Source: Paenibacillus sp. JNUCC32 (GTDB lineage Bacteria; Bacillota; Bacilli; Paenibacillales; Paenibacillaceae). Taken from it: DNA of 64,000 nt. The notes under the pieces are model-generated. The model worked only from the letters and a program-made list of their open reading frames with translations, had not been told where the DNA came from and did not search any database. Both the position numbers and the translations under genes were made by a program. Shown one piece after another: positions 17,364 through 27,636 of this stretch (position 1 is its first letter; each line of letters opens with the position of its first letter). The stretch covers positions 2,418,001 to 2,482,000 of the forward strand of contig NZ_CP062260.1 of assembly GCF_014863545.1 (NCBI RefSeq), read 5' to 3'.

Positions 17364-19352
17364 ATGAAAGCACGGGGTATCCATTGGAAGCAGCCGTTTG
17401 CCCTAATTATCATGACGGCCATTCTACTTGCCTTATTCCCTTTTCCCCGCTTTACTTGGTCTGCGGAAGCTGCTTCTGCCTCTATCGTTGTTGACGGCGA
17501 TCCGAGCGACTGGGAGGGCATTCCGGCCCTATCCACGAATACGGGAACGGCTCAAATCTTAAAGGCTTCCCATGACGACAAGAATCTTTATCTGCTTGTG
17601 CAAGGCTCCGGCCTTAGCACTACGATGGGAAGCTTCTGGTTGAATACGGACGGGAATGCTTCTACCGGATATCAAGCTTTTGGCTGGGGCACGACAGGCG
17701 TTGAGTGGCTTCTCGAGAACCAAACCTTATACCACTACTCAGGCAATGGAAGCAGTTGGAGCTGGAATTTTTCATCGTCTCTGACTTCTTCTCAATATGT
17801 ACGTTCCTCATCCGTGATTGAAGCAGCGATCCCTCTTTCTACGCTTGGACTTGGCGAAGGCAGCAGCGTGAGCATCGGGTATCTGGATAACAATTCGGAT
17901 ATGCACCGCCTGCCGGCTCAGAACCAGCCGCTTCCGGTCTATACCTTACAAGCACATCATCCGGGAGGCAATATGATCGAATTCTATCCAACCGAGCTGA
18001 ATGATCCGTTGAATAACCCGTTTAAAGGCTGGGCTCCATCCGCGAAATCTACCAATTATCCTCAACCTCATCGGCTGGTATATGCCGGCGTGACTTGGAA
18101 GGAGTTTGAGCCGACGAAGGGCAATTATGATTTCAGTGCGATTGAAGCCTCCAATCATTTCGACTATTGGAAAAGCCGCGGCGTCAAGGTAATCCTTCGC
18201 TTTATTCTGGACAGTCCTTCCGGCGTGGCTCACCGGGATATCCCGGATTGGCTGTACAACGACATGGCAAGCCTGGGACAATCGCCGGGCAAGGCCTATC
18301 GCGACGATACTGGAGGCATGGGAGACGGCAACAACACGGGCTTCTCTCCTAATTACAGTTCCGACTATCTGATCGCCAGGCACAAACTTGCAATCGAGGC
18401 GATTGCGGACCATTACGACTCCCCGGATAGCCCGATCGCTTTTGTGCAAATCGGTTCGCTCGGACATTGGGCCGAATTCCATACCTGGCCTTATGTCGGA
18501 CCGAACGGGGAAAGCAACTATACGGGGGCATTTCCCCCGAACAGCATATCCAACCAATATATTCAGCATTATATCGATGCCTTTGCCGATCAGGAGGATC
18601 ACACGCAGCTATTGATTAGACGCAGCGTAGAGCTGGCCAAGAATAACAACAAGGGTTTGATTCTGGGAATGTACAATGACGTCTTCGGCGATCAGCCGAG
18701 CTTCGATTCCGATTGGGGCTGGTATACAGGCACCCAGAACGGATATTGGGATGACATCGGCCAGCAGCAACCCGCACATGCAAACTTTTGGGATACTCGC
18801 GTCTCCGGCGGCGAATTTTATGGCGGTGCTTATGGCATGAATGCTGCGCTTACGTCAGGCAGCGGCTTCAATGAGACCCTTCGGCAAACCGAGCTCAGCA
18901 AGCCAAGCTGGCTGGGACCGAATTCTCCGGCTTCCCTGGCGGTTGGGAATCCATTGCAAGGCAACATCGATACGCTCAAGAAACGAATGGGTTATCACTT
19001 TGTCTTAAACAAGGCTGCATACCCGCAAGTAAATAGCGGAAGCACGCTCGAGGTATCCGTCACGGTGGAGAATAAGGGGGTTCAACACTTCCCGTTCAAT
19101 TGGCCTCTTGAAATCCAGCTGCGCAGCGGCGGCCAGATCGTGGCACGCCAAACCACATCGGCGGACTTAACGACCTGGAGAACAGGGCAGCACACGGTCA
19201 CAGGCTCTCTTCCTACGAATACACTGCCGAGCGGTACTTATGAATTAGCCATTGCGATTCTCGATCCATCGACGAACCAGCCGGCGATTGATTTCGCTAA
19301 CACAAACCGGCTTTCAGACGGAGCTTATAAGGTCGGTTCATGGACCAAATAG
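17364..19352 (+). CDS. Secreted DUF4832 protein with N-terminal CBM9-like domain
   Basis: A 662-residue exported protein. It has a signal peptide (MKARGIHWKQPFALIIMTAI, cleavage probably after AEAAS or nearby), then a domain like CBM9/DOMON (about 40-190: IVVDGDPSDWEGIPAL, FWLNTDGNASTGYQ). A TIM-barrel-like region (about 195-540) contains VYAGVTWKEFEPTKGNYDFS and FVQIGSLGHWAEFHTW with a candidate catalytic glutamate. A DUF4832 beta-sandwich (about 550-662) follows. It is a larger, secreted relative of the cytosolic DUF4832 proteins of the neighbouring operon. It would start glycan breakdown outside the cell. The start at 17364 has GAGGAGG seven bases before; the in-frame GTG at 17349 overlaps that site and is rejected. 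Confidence 0.75.
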   Translation: MKARGIHWKQPFALIIMTAILLALFPFPRFTWSAEAASASIVVDGDPSDWEGIPALSTNTGTAQILKASHDDKNLYLLVQGSGLSTTMGSFWLNTDGNASTGYQAFGWGTTGVEWLLENQTLYHYSGNGSSWSWNFSSSLTSSQYVRSSSVIEAAIPLSTLGLGEGSSVSIGYLDNNSDMHRLPAQNQPLPVYTLQAHHPGGNMIEFYPTELNDPLNNPFKGWAPSAKSTNYPQPHRLVYAGVTWKEFEPTKGNYDFSAIEASNHFDYWKSRGVKVILRFILDSPSGVAHRDIPDWLYNDMASLGQSPGKAYRDDTGGMGDGNNTGFSPNYSSDYLIARHKLAIEAIADHYDSPDSPIAFVQIGSLGHWAEFHTWPYVGPNGESNYTGAFPPNSISNQYIQHYIDAFADQEDHTQLLIRRSVELAKNNNKGLILGMYNDVFGDQPSFDSDWGWYTGTQNGYWDDIGQQQPAHANFWDTRVSGGEFYGGAYGMNAALTSGSGFNETLRQTELSKPSWLGPNSPASLAVGNPLQGNIDTLKKRMGYHFVLNKAAYPQVNSGSTLEVSVTVENKGVQHFPFNWPLEIQLRSGGQIVARQTTSADLTTWRTGQHTVTGSLPTNTLPSGTYELAIAILDPSTNQPAIDFANTNRLSDGAYKVGSWTK

Positions 19353-19384
19353 CATGATAACCGGATTTCAACTAGCATAATAAA

Positions 19385-19432
19385 AAGAGCAGCAGATGGC
19401 CGCGTATCATTCACGGCAACTCTGCTGCTCTT
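19385..19432. terminator. Bidirectional terminator between the DUF4832 gene and the aldolase gene
   Basis: AAGAGCAGCAGA (19385-19396) pairs perfectly with TCTGCTGCTCTT (19421-19432) around a 24-base loop that itself contains GCCG/CGGC. A-rich and T-rich flanks suit both convergent genes. Confidence 0.75.
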
Positions 19433-19474
19433 CCTTCATTTAAAGGCTATAGATCATGAACGCCAGGTTCTTGC

Positions 19475-20767
19475 TCATGATTCCAGATGAAATGCTGCTT
19501 CAAGCTCGCGGATTCGCTCATCATCGATGTGGATGACATCGCCTAGCGTTCTCGCCGACAAAATGGATTTCGCGCTGTACTCCGCAACTTCCAATCGATC
19601 AAAAGCGTTGAGCAGGCTTTGACCGGCAACGATTACGCAGTTATTGTTCACAATGGCAATCGGCGTATTGGCTTTAAACAGCGAAGCGGTACGCTCAGGC
19701 TCGTTATACACCGCATGAAAGGGGAGCTTCGGCGTTCCGCGAAGCAATATATAGCTTTCCGGAATCGTCCTCGAATCGAAGGCCGTGTCGGTGACCGCAA
19801 ATGCCATAATGTTGGGAGGATGCGCGATGATGACCGAATGGACATGCGGCTGCGTGTTATAGATCGCTTCATGGAGGAAAACGGATTTGCTCGGCTGTTT
19901 GCCCGCTTCCGCTTTGCCGTTCTCTATGCGGACGAGGTCTTCCGGTTCCAGATCATTGCGGTCTTTGCCATAGGGCGTGATGACAAAATCGTTTCCTTGC
20001 AATCGATGGGAGAAGGTGCCCTGCGTGCTGGTGAACAATCCCTGTTTATACGCGCGTTTCATCAATCCGCACATATCGCGGCGCAGCTCTTTTTCTTCCG
20101 ACGTGCAGGAATCGCGGATGAACGTATCCATCTGCAGCGTGCTTTTGTTGCGCACGGTTTCGTAATCCTCATCGTTAAGCAGGACCGGTTTACCGATTCG
20201 ACGTGCCTCAATCTCAAGGCGTGCACAGAAGTCGAGGGTTTCGAACCGACGAAACGCTTGAAATAGGTCCTCTCCCCCGACCACGACCCCGTGATTCTCC
20301 AGCATGACCGTGTCGATCCCTTGCTTGAAGACGGCTGCGATGTTCTCCCCAAGCTGCTTGCTTCCGGGCAGCGCATAAGGCGCGATTCCGATCTCGCCGC
20401 AGATTTGCCTTTCGTTCGGAAGCAGCCTTGTATCCGGAATGCGCCTTACTATGCTGAACGAAACCAGTGCAGGCGGATGGGCATGAATGATCGACTTCAA
20501 ATCCGGGCGGGCTTGATAGATGAGCCGGTGAAAGGGAAATTCGCTGGAAGGCTTGTGAATTCCCTCTACCCTGCCGTCCTCCTTCACGCATACCATATCC
20601 GACCGGTTAAGCGACCCTTTGTCCACTCCCGCTGGCGTAATCCATATATCCCCGTTTTGGTCCCTGATCGACAAATTGCCTCCCGACGTGGTTGTCATCC
20701 CATGGTTGTAAATGCGATTGATAAAGAGAAGAAGCTGATCTGCCGGATGCACAAAATCCTGATTCAT
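19475..20767 (-). CDS. Tandem class II aldolase/adducin protein with degenerate second domain
   Basis: A 430-residue protein built of two class II aldolase domains. The first (about 1-200) keeps the family residues: TSGGNLS, PSSEFPFH with the acid, HAHPP and ENHG for zinc. The second (about 215-430) is recognisably related (STQGTFS, PSKSVFLHEAIY, IIAHPP, NNNCVIV) but has lost the acid (PSSE to PSKS), the first His of HAH and the His of ENHG, so it is probably non-catalytic. Such enzymes cleave or epimerise sugar phosphates (fuculose-1-P, ribulose-5-P). The start was set at the ATG at 20767; earlier in-frame codons to 20872 encode a low-complexity leader without homology. It appears to be transcribed alone. 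Confidence 0.8.
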   Translation of the reverse strand: MNQDFVHPADQLLLFINRIYNHGMTTTSGGNLSIRDQNGDIWITPAGVDKGSLNRSDMVCVKEDGRVEGIHKPSSEFPFHRLIYQARPDLKSIIHAHPPALVSFSIVRRIPDTRLLPNERQICGEIGIAPYALPGSKQLGENIAAVFKQGIDTVMLENHGVVVGGEDLFQAFRRFETLDFCARLEIEARRIGKPVLLNDEDYETVRNKSTLQMDTFIRDSCTSEEKELRRDMCGLMKRAYKQGLFTSTQGTFSHRLQGNDFVITPYGKDRNDLEPEDLVRIENGKAEAGKQPSKSVFLHEAIYNTQPHVHSVIIAHPPNIMAFAVTDTAFDSRTIPESYILLRGTPKLPFHAVYNEPERTASLFKANTPIAIVNNNCVIVAGQSLLNAFDRLEVAEYSAKSILSARTLGDVIHIDDERIRELEAAFHLES

Positions 20768-20883
20768 TCCTGCCACCGCCCTATCCGAATGTTTTTGTTT
20801 AATTTTGTTTGTTTTTATTATACTGTTTTTTCTGTTGATGTTCGAGGAGAATTGTGGCAAAAACAATAACAATAGCCGTAAAT

Positions 20884-20902
20884 AATAATGATAATGATCC
20901 TG
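20884..20902. promoter_or_regulatory. Weak Fur-like box upstream of the aldolase gene
   Basis: AATAATGATAATGATCCTG matches about 14 of 19 positions of the Fur consensus; the repeated ATAATGAT unit is suggestive. It lies about 120 bases upstream of the aldolase start. Chance is likely in this AT-rich stretch. Confidence 0.25.
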
Positions 20903-20918
20903 AACCGGAACATAAAAA

Positions 20919-20948
20919 AACAGGGATGATTATGATATCATTCCTGTT
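20919..20948 (-). terminator. Terminator of the chelatase/ABC transporter operon
   Basis: AACAGGGATGAT (20919-20930) pairs with ATCATTCCTGTT (20937-20948) with one G-T pair. On the minus strand it is followed by seven T. It lies just past the CobN-like stop at 20985. Confidence 0.8.
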
Positions 20949-20984
20949 TTCCCCGTTTGGCATAGTGGATCTTCACTTTACGAC

Positions 20985-23900
20985 CTAGGTATTACGGCCT
21001 TCCAGATCCCCTTCAAGCTCCAAATAACGATCACGCAACATTCCCAATTCATCCTCCGACGCGTCCCAATAATTCCGTTGATGACTCTCCAGCAGAGTTT
21101 CCAGCATACTGTGATATGCAGAACGGTTATTGTCCCGCATTTGCTTGCTGCGCTGTTCGTCCGCAACATATTCCTTGTGAACCGAAGAGAAGATCCAGGA
21201 ATCCACCTGGTTCGTTGTCGCTGCCAGACCGAGCAAGTTTTCCGTTCGGTCGGCTATGTTCTGTGCCCCGTGAAAGTCGTGCTTCAGCAATCCGTCCATC
21301 CACTTGGGATTAAGCAAGCGGGTTCGAACGCCTCGCTGAATCGATTTGCGTACTTCTTCCGTTAATGCCTGCTCGCGCGTTGTATCGGTGATATACATTT
21401 CCGCTCGACTGCCCTTAACGATTTCTACCGATTTCGCCAACCCCCCGAAAAATTCGTAATAATGGTCCAAATCCGTAATTTCGTGCTCATGATTGCTCCG
21501 AATTTGCGAAACGATATCCACGGCCGCCAAGTTGGCCTGATACAGCTCAAGCATTTCCTTGCCTCTGTAGTTGGCGCTATATACATGCTTCAGGCTGTTC
21601 ATAAATGACGCGCCTATTTGGCTTTCCTCTTCCCACTGTTTGGTCTCGATCAGCTTGGTTACGGACGTTCCATATTCTCCTTCGGCAGGTCCGTAAATGC
21701 GGGCGCACGCCAAATCCCAAGCCTCGTCGTGCCCGGCGCCGGCATTGCGCAGCTGTCGGTACAGCAACTCCGAGTGCTGTTTGAACCAATTTTGATCCAT
21801 CGGCTCATCCAGCTCGGATACTTCTCTAAAAATGCGATAAAGCATGAATAGCTGGTCCGGAAACATATCGCGGAAAAAACCGCAGATATGCACGACGACA
21901 TTGATTCGCGGTCTGTTCAGTTCGGAAAGTGGAATGATTTCATATCCCATATGCATGGAATGTCCCCTTTCCTTGATTCTGACGCCGAGATAAGCCAGAA
22001 TCTGGCCTAACGTCTCTCCCTGGGTCCGCGAAGTTTCCAGCCCCCACATCACGAGTGCCGTCGTTTCAGGATATTTTTGATGGGCCTCGTAGTACAGCTT
22101 CAAGGTATTCTCGGCAATTTTCAACCCGGTCGCAGCTGCCGTCCGGCTTGGAATGGATCGCGGATCGAACTGAACCAGGTTATTTCCGGACGGCAAAACC
22201 TCCGGATTACGAACGCTGTCCCCGGCTAGGCTAACCGGCAAATACGCCCCATCCAGCGCCCGCAGCAGGTTCTTAAGCTCCATATCCGCTTTGGTGGAGT
22301 GATATGCCGTTAACCCGTGATTCCAGATGTCGTTCCAGCGTGCCTTCATTTCATCCGGCAACTGTGGAGGCTCAGGGATGGCTTCATTATGAATAAAGGA
22401 TAACACGGCTTTTCCTACACACTCATCCAGCAGTTGCAGTCTTTCAATGTCCCGGTTTTCCAGCAGGCTGTCATAATCCCAAGCCATGGATGCCGCAAAT
22501 ACACTTTGCAGCGATCCAAGTTTTCCCTGCTCATGGCTCAAAATCATTTTCATATGCCCTGCCGCTTCTTCATGGTTGTAGCCCTCGCCGACGACATGCA
22601 GACCGTTCGGGATCACGGATCTTCGAATCCGATACAGCTCGATTTCGAGCTCTTCCAAATCGTCCGTTTCCATAGAAAGCGATGCCGCCTGGTCCCGTAT
22701 CCTCTTCCTTACGTCGGGAACACGCGTTGGATTCAGCCGTTCCGTTTCCCGGTACTCGTGCAGCATCGCTTCAAGCTCGACATATTCACCATATAATCCG
22801 CTTGACGTGAAGGGCGGGGATTGGTAACCGATCAAGGCAGCATGCGACCTTCGCTTCGCGATCATTGCCTCGGACGGATTTCCAACGTAATACATATAGA
22901 AATGCGGAAGATCTTGGATCAGGGCATCCGGCAAACAATCACCGGACATTCCGCTCTCTTTTCCCTCCAGAAACTCAAGGGTTCCGTGGGTTCCTACGTG
23001 CAGGATGGCATCCGCCTTGAATTCGTCCCGAATGTATTGATAAAAGGCTAAATACTGATGGTGCGGAAGAAGGCTCTTGTCATGGTAAGCAGCCTCGGGA
23101 TGCTCGTGAACGCCCCGGCTGGGCTGAACCCCGATAAACAGGTTTCCACTTAGCAAACCGGGGATTTTGAATGCTCCCTCCTCCGTCGTCATAATATTGC
23201 CCGGCGCCTCTCCCCACTGCTGAATAAGCTCATCCCTGCGATTGGCAAACACTTTATTATTCTGCTCATAAGCCTTATTGTCGTACGTTGGAAGTTCAAC
23301 GGACCAACGCTCGTCCGTCCAGACTCCGGAATTGACCGCTCCTTCCCGAAGGAAGCGTTCCCTTAATTCAGCTCCGGTAAATGCCTCTGTCGTGTAGCCG
23401 TGATCTTTCATCGCTGTCGCGATTCGGGATATGGATTCGAACGTATCCAGAAACGATGCCTGAAATAAATGCCCCTCTCCGGGAGGATAGTTATAGCCGA
23501 TGATGGCGATACGCTTTTCCGACGGCTGCTTGGTTCGAAGGTCCAAATATCGACGAACTCTGCTGATCAACCGCCGCGCTCGCTCCTCGATGACCCGCAG
23601 TTCCTTCGTGTGAAGCTGCATTTCCTCATCGTATTCACGACCGGATAATGCGGCAACCGGAAGCATGTCAATGCTCCCGTCGAGCTCGGGCAGCATCATT
23701 TGGACCAAAAATTCGGAAGGCGATAAACCTTGCAGCGAGCCTTCCCATTCTTCCCGTTCCCTTCGCGTTAAGAAGAACGGATGGAACATCGGCGCTTCAA
23801 CTTCCTTTATTAAGGATAGGATCTCATCGCTTTTCCCTCCGGTAGGCCCCGCGCCAAGCCGGAACGGAACAAAATTTACGATTAGATCGATCTTACCGCC

Positions 23901-24695
23901 CTGGGAGCCTCCTTGCATCAGCAAACTTCGCAGCCTTTGGGGATCGACGCGTACCAATGAAGTGAGTGCGATGGGTAGGACATTCGCAAATTTCCGAAGG
24001 TCCTGAATGATACCGCCTACGATTTCACCGGTATGGAGCGGATAGCTGTATCCCATAAATAGCACGGCTACCGTCGGCAAATCGGTCCGAACGGGCGTCA
24101 CGCTCTGATAGGCCTTTAAAGATTCATACGGTCGCTTCAAGAGTGGGTCGTAAATACCCAACGTCTCTAGAACAGAAGGCGGTTCCACCGGCGGCCAATC
24201 CGTTATTTGGCCAAATGTTGTAGCGATATAGCCCAGCATATGCTCCAAATTGTCGATACTTGAATGTCTCCAGTAATCAAGTAAGGTTCGATAATGCTCG
24301 AGATCTTGATTTATATCAATCCGTGCGGAAGAACCCGTCGGATCCCCTCGTTGACCGCTTCCGGCAATATCTTCATAACGCAGCGATCCCAATCGGAACA
24401 AATCTTGAATCCCATCCGCATTCCCTCCTAAAATCACCTGCTGCGCCTCATGACCTTGGCAAAGATCATAAATGCGGGAAAGGGTCTGAGCCGGCGTACC
24501 GTGCGGATCATGAATAATAAACTCCGCTTCCTCTACCTTTGCCTTCAGCCGCTTCCATTCTTCATCCGACAATGTTCCTTCTACATTTAACACGGATAAC
24601 GCTAGACGACTGCGAAAAGATGCGTCCCATTTCTTATATAGCTGCGACAAATCCCTCATCGCTGCATGCGATGTCGTCAGAACGGCGATTTTCAC
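20985..24695 (-). CDS. cobN: CobN/ChlH-like large chelatase subunit
   Basis: A 1236-residue protein, near the usual CobN length. Conserved blocks include GYNYPPGEGHLFQASFLDTF (about 400-419), IGVQPSRGVHEHPEAAYHD (521-539), HVGTHGTLEFLEGKE (566-580), SMAWDYDSL and the C-terminal ADRTENLLGLAATTNQVD. In aerobic B12 or chlorophyll synthesis this subunit binds the tetrapyrrole and, driven by AAA+ partners, inserts cobalt or magnesium. Here the partners are the ChlD- and ChlI-like genes directly upstream, and no corrin or chlorophyll synthesis gene is in the window. The operon begins with a metal/tetrapyrrole-type ABC importer under a Zur box. A role in handling zinc or another metal in a complex during zinc shortage is inferred. 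The start is GTG with a GGGGAGG site. Confidence 0.9.
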   Translation of the reverse strand: MKIAVLTTSHAAMRDLSQLYKKWDASFRSRLALSVLNVEGTLSDEEWKRLKAKVEEAEFIIHDPHGTPAQTLSRIYDLCQGHEAQQVILGGNADGIQDLFRLGSLRYEDIAGSGQRGDPTGSSARIDINQDLEHYRTLLDYWRHSSIDNLEHMLGYIATTFGQITDWPPVEPPSVLETLGIYDPLLKRPYESLKAYQSVTPVRTDLPTVAVLFMGYSYPLHTGEIVGGIIQDLRKFANVLPIALTSLVRVDPQRLRSLLMQGGSQGGKIDLIVNFVPFRLGAGPTGGKSDEILSLIKEVEAPMFHPFFLTRREREEWEGSLQGLSPSEFLVQMMLPELDGSIDMLPVAALSGREYDEEMQLHTKELRVIEERARRLISRVRRYLDLRTKQPSEKRIAIIGYNYPPGEGHLFQASFLDTFESISRIATAMKDHGYTTEAFTGAELRERFLREGAVNSGVWTDERWSVELPTYDNKAYEQNNKVFANRRDELIQQWGEAPGNIMTTEEGAFKIPGLLSGNLFIGVQPSRGVHEHPEAAYHDKSLLPHHQYLAFYQYIRDEFKADAILHVGTHGTLEFLEGKESGMSGDCLPDALIQDLPHFYMYYVGNPSEAMIAKRRSHAALIGYQSPPFTSSGLYGEYVELEAMLHEYRETERLNPTRVPDVRKRIRDQAASLSMETDDLEELEIELYRIRRSVIPNGLHVVGEGYNHEEAAGHMKMILSHEQGKLGSLQSVFAASMAWDYDSLLENRDIERLQLLDECVGKAVLSFIHNEAIPEPPQLPDEMKARWNDIWNHGLTAYHSTKADMELKNLLRALDGAYLPVSLAGDSVRNPEVLPSGNNLVQFDPRSIPSRTAAATGLKIAENTLKLYYEAHQKYPETTALVMWGLETSRTQGETLGQILAYLGVRIKERGHSMHMGYEIIPLSELNRPRINVVVHICGFFRDMFPDQLFMLYRIFREVSELDEPMDQNWFKQHSELLYRQLRNAGAGHDEAWDLACARIYGPAEGEYGTSVTKLIETKQWEEESQIGASFMNSLKHVYSANYRGKEMLELYQANLAAVDIVSQIRSNHEHEITDLDHYYEFFGGLAKSVEIVKGSRAEMYITDTTREQALTEEVRKSIQRGVRTRLLNPKWMDGLLKHDFHGAQNIADRTENLLGLAATTNQVDSWIFSSVHKEYVADEQRSKQMRDNNRSAYHSMLETLLESHQRNYWDASEDELGMLRDRYLELEGDLEGRNT

Positions 24696-24729
24696 TCTTG
24701 TCGCCTCCCCTCTATAATCATTCGATAGG

Positions 24730-26697
24730 TCATTTCATGGTGGTGCGGACAGCCCGTGCAATACCTTCGTCATCTACGTGGTCAAGTAATCTGTATTCAG
24801 CGCCTAAAGCGTCAGCCAGCTCCCTCGAACGTCCCAATTTGACAAATCCCTGCTCCGTATCTAATACCAGGGACCAAATTCCGGCAGCGCGGATCAGCTT
24901 AGCCGCTTCCAGACATTCGTTCCAAATGTCAGCATACGCGCTTAATCCGATGGAGCTTTCATTGGCACGGCCATCCGTTACGATGATCATGACCGGAAGC
25001 GTATCGTTATTTCTGCGTTTCTCCGAATGGAGCACCTTGTGCGCTTTGGCCAGCCCGTCTGCCAGAGGCGTCTTTCCCCCTGTGGGAATGTCCCGAAGCT
25101 GCTTGGACGCGGCTTCGATGCTGCGCGTCACCGGAAGGATCAGCTCGGCTTCGTTGTTTCTGAAGGCGATCATCCCAATTCGGTCTCTTTTCTCATAAGC
25201 ATCCTGCAGCAGTGACAGAATAGCGCCTTTGACGGCGGTCATTCGCTTTCGAGCCGCCATAGACCCGCTGGCGTCAACGACGAACAGCAAGGTTGCCCCT
25301 ACCCGGTTCTCTCTTTTCTTTAGACGCAAATCATCAAACTCAATGGCAAACGCCACCTCGTCTTTTTTTGTTCTGATTGTTTGATAGGGAGCCGCTGCGC
25401 GGATCGTGGCATCCAAAGCCACGTCGGTTCGCAGGTTCCTGCCCGGGTACATATACCCCATAGCTCTCCCTTTCTTCTGGTTAGCCCGGGATTTATTTCG
25501 TTTTCCCGATCCCTCGTGTTCAATCTTGCGCTTCCCCTCGAGCTGCAACGGCTTCATTGTAAACGTTTCGTCTGGCAGCAGCACCCGTTCCTCCAAACCT
25601 TCTGATACGTGCTGTCGATCATCCGCATGCTGCTCTACCGTACGGCTGGCCACATCTTGTTTGTTGTCAGAAGAAGCGTTGCCCGTATTATGGGGATTCC
25701 GTTTCGGTTCGGGACTTTTCTGTAGAGGAATTGGATAGGAGCGGGCATGATCCTCAAAAGAACGTTCCGGCTGTTTACTGTTATCCTGTTCAGGTGAGCC
25801 GCTGCTAGAAGCACGGGGCTTCTCCATTACATGTGTCATTCTGTGGGGCAGCACAAATTCAGCTATCTCCCGGATGTCGGCGGCGGTAACCGCGGAACGC
25901 CCATCCCAAGCGGCGGCAGCTTTTGCCCCTTCAATCAGACTGAGATCGCCCCTGGAGCTGCTGATCCCGGCTTCTCTGGCGATGGAGGCTGACAATTGAA
26001 TCATGTCCGCGCTCACCTGAACTTGGGGAAGAGCTTGTGCGGAGGCTTCGACGCGAAGACGCAGCGTTTCATCCTGCGGCCGATATCGGTTCTGGAATGC
26101 GAACGGATCATGCTCAAACTGCAGATTTCGGCGTATAATCTCTGCTCTTGATACGGAATCGTGAACATAGTCCAACGTAACGCAATAACCAAAATGGTCC
26201 AGAAGGGGAGGCGATACCCGGCCTTCATTGGGATCCATTGCTGCAAGCAGCATAAAACGGCTTCTCCGAACCGTGGATATCCCCTCTCTTTGCACATAGA
26301 TCGAGCCCGTAGACAGCGTGCTGACGATCTCCTTCAAGATCGCTTCAGATAGTAGATTCATATGGTCTACAAGCAGGAGCTGTCCATTGGCTTCTTCCAG
26401 CAATCCCGGAGCAAGCGCTAGCTTTCCGCCTTTCATGGCGGCTGCCATATCCAAAGCGCCGAGCAGCCGGTCAGCCGTAACGTTGACGGGTACGGATAGG
26501 ATTCGGCGCGGCTTGACCAAAGAAGAGGCCGCATGCAGCAGGGCGCTTTTTCCTGACCCGGGATTGCCGTTAACAAGTATGCCTCCAATCGCTGGATTGA
26601 CAAGATAGAGCAGTAAAGCTCGTTTGGCCTTCTCTTGGCCCAGAATCGCACTGAATGGATATACCGGGACAGCGCTCTTCCATTCTTCCGTTATCAT
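24730..26697 (-). CDS. ChlD/BchD-like chelatase subunit (AAA+ plus VWA)
   Basis: A 655-residue protein with an N-terminal AAA+ module (Walker A GNPGSGKS about 44-51, [10 protein letters not shown] as Walker B region), a charged, proline-rich linker (about 290-410) and a C-terminal VWA domain. The metal-site motif is DASGS, followed by GKTPLADG and TDGRAN. Unlike many ChlD subunits the Walker A is intact, so it may hydrolyse ATP itself. ChlD and ChlI form a hexameric motor acting on CobN/ChlH. The ATG at 26697 overlaps the ChlI stop as ATGA; another ATG four codons earlier (26709) is possible. Confidence 0.9.
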   Translation of the reverse strand: MITEEWKSAVPVYPFSAILGQEKAKRALLLYLVNPAIGGILVNGNPGSGKSALLHAASSLVKPRRILSVPVNVTADRLLGALDMAAAMKGGKLALAPGLLEEANGQLLLVDHMNLLSEAILKEIVSTLSTGSIYVQREGISTVRRSRFMLLAAMDPNEGRVSPPLLDHFGYCVTLDYVHDSVSRAEIIRRNLQFEHDPFAFQNRYRPQDETLRLRVEASAQALPQVQVSADMIQLSASIAREAGISSSRGDLSLIEGAKAAAAWDGRSAVTAADIREIAEFVLPHRMTHVMEKPRASSSGSPEQDNSKQPERSFEDHARSYPIPLQKSPEPKRNPHNTGNASSDNKQDVASRTVEQHADDRQHVSEGLEERVLLPDETFTMKPLQLEGKRKIEHEGSGKRNKSRANQKKGRAMGYMYPGRNLRTDVALDATIRAAAPYQTIRTKKDEVAFAIEFDDLRLKKRENRVGATLLFVVDASGSMAARKRMTAVKGAILSLLQDAYEKRDRIGMIAFRNNEAELILPVTRSIEAASKQLRDIPTGGKTPLADGLAKAHKVLHSEKRRNNDTLPVMIIVTDGRANESSIGLSAYADIWNECLEAAKLIRAAGIWSLVLDTEQGFVKLGRSRELADALGAEYRLLDHVDDEGIARAVRTTMK

Positions 26698-27623
26698 GAC
26701 GGTACCCATTCGACTGAAGTCAGTATCGTCTGTAATCGCTGCTCAATGCCGCCGGTGGCTTCAAATGGCTGCCGTCTCATGCGATGAGGCAAGACCAAGT
26801 GCGCCGCTTCTTGCATATGATCTAGGCTTACAGTCTCCTTCCCCTGCCAGGCAGCCAGGGCAACCGCCGTTTTGATGAGGGTGATATCGGAACGGTGTCC
26901 CTCCACCTCCAGTGCAATCCCGATTTTCGCTGCCAGCTCAAGCATATCGTCCGAGATCGGGATATGGCCCAGACGGTCTCGGGCCTGCAGGATCTGGTTC
27001 AATACTCTCTTCTGCTCCGTCTCAAATCGCGCTGCAAATGAAGCAGGGTCCCGTTCATATTCCAATCGTCTACGGATGACAAGCGTGCGCTCTTGAACGT
27101 CCCTTTCCCCGCCGATCTCCACCGACAGTGCAAACCGGTCCAATAGCTGCGGTCGCAGGTCCCCTTCTTCGGGGTTCATCGTCCCTACCAAAAGGAACCG
27201 TGACGGATGGGAATAGGAAATGCCTTCTCTCTCAACGGTATTAACCCCCATCGCAGCCGCATCCAGAAGCACATCTACGATATGATCATCGAGCAGATTA
27301 ATCTCATCGACGTATAAGATATGGCCGTGGGCCGCAGCCAGCAATCCGGGTTCGAATTTCTTTTCTCCTTTCTTGATCGCATGCTCGATGTCTAAAGCAC
27401 CGACAATCCGGTCTTCCGTCGCACTAACCGGCAAATTGACAACGTTCAGATCAGGCACAAGCCCCGATAAGGCACGTACCGTCGTTGATTTCGCCGTTCC
27501 TTTTTCCCCTCGTATCAGAACGCCCCCGAGTTTCGGATTCACGACATTCAGAATGAGAGCCAACTTCATTCGGGATTGGCCGACAATGGCTGTAAAAGGA
27601 TATTGATGATCTATATGTTCCAA
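26694..27623 (-). CDS. ChlI/BchI-like AAA+ chelatase subunit
   Basis: A 309-residue AAA+ ATPase. Walker A is GEKGTAKS (39-46), followed by the ChlI signature [14 protein letters not shown] with [25 protein letters not shown] (helix-2 insert and Walker B). Sensor residues appear in VGTMNPEEG and the arginine finger region in [11 protein letters not shown]. It powers the large chelatase subunit together with the ChlD-like protein. The start is TTG at 27623, nine bases after AAGGAG. It lies 13 bases after the transporter ATPase gene, in the same operon. Confidence 0.9.
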   Translation of the reverse strand: MEHIDHQYPFTAIVGQSRMKLALILNVVNPKLGGVLIRGEKGTAKSTTVRALSGLVPDLNVVNLPVSATEDRIVGALDIEHAIKKGEKKFEPGLLAAAHGHILYVDEINLLDDHIVDVLLDAAAMGVNTVEREGISYSHPSRFLLVGTMNPEEGDLRPQLLDRFALSVEIGGERDVQERTLVIRRRLEYERDPASFAARFETEQKRVLNQILQARDRLGHIPISDDMLELAAKIGIALEVEGHRSDITLIKTAVALAAWQGKETVSLDHMQEAAHLVLPHRMRRQPFEATGGIEQRLQTILTSVEWVPS

Positions 27624-27636
27624 AGCGTTCGACTCC

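Noticed and set aside
20985..27623. Idea that the chelatase genes are part of aerobic B12 synthesis
   Set aside because: No cob/cbi genes are in the window, the partners are an importer, and the promoter carries a Zur box; B12 synthesis elsewhere in the genome cannot be excluded.
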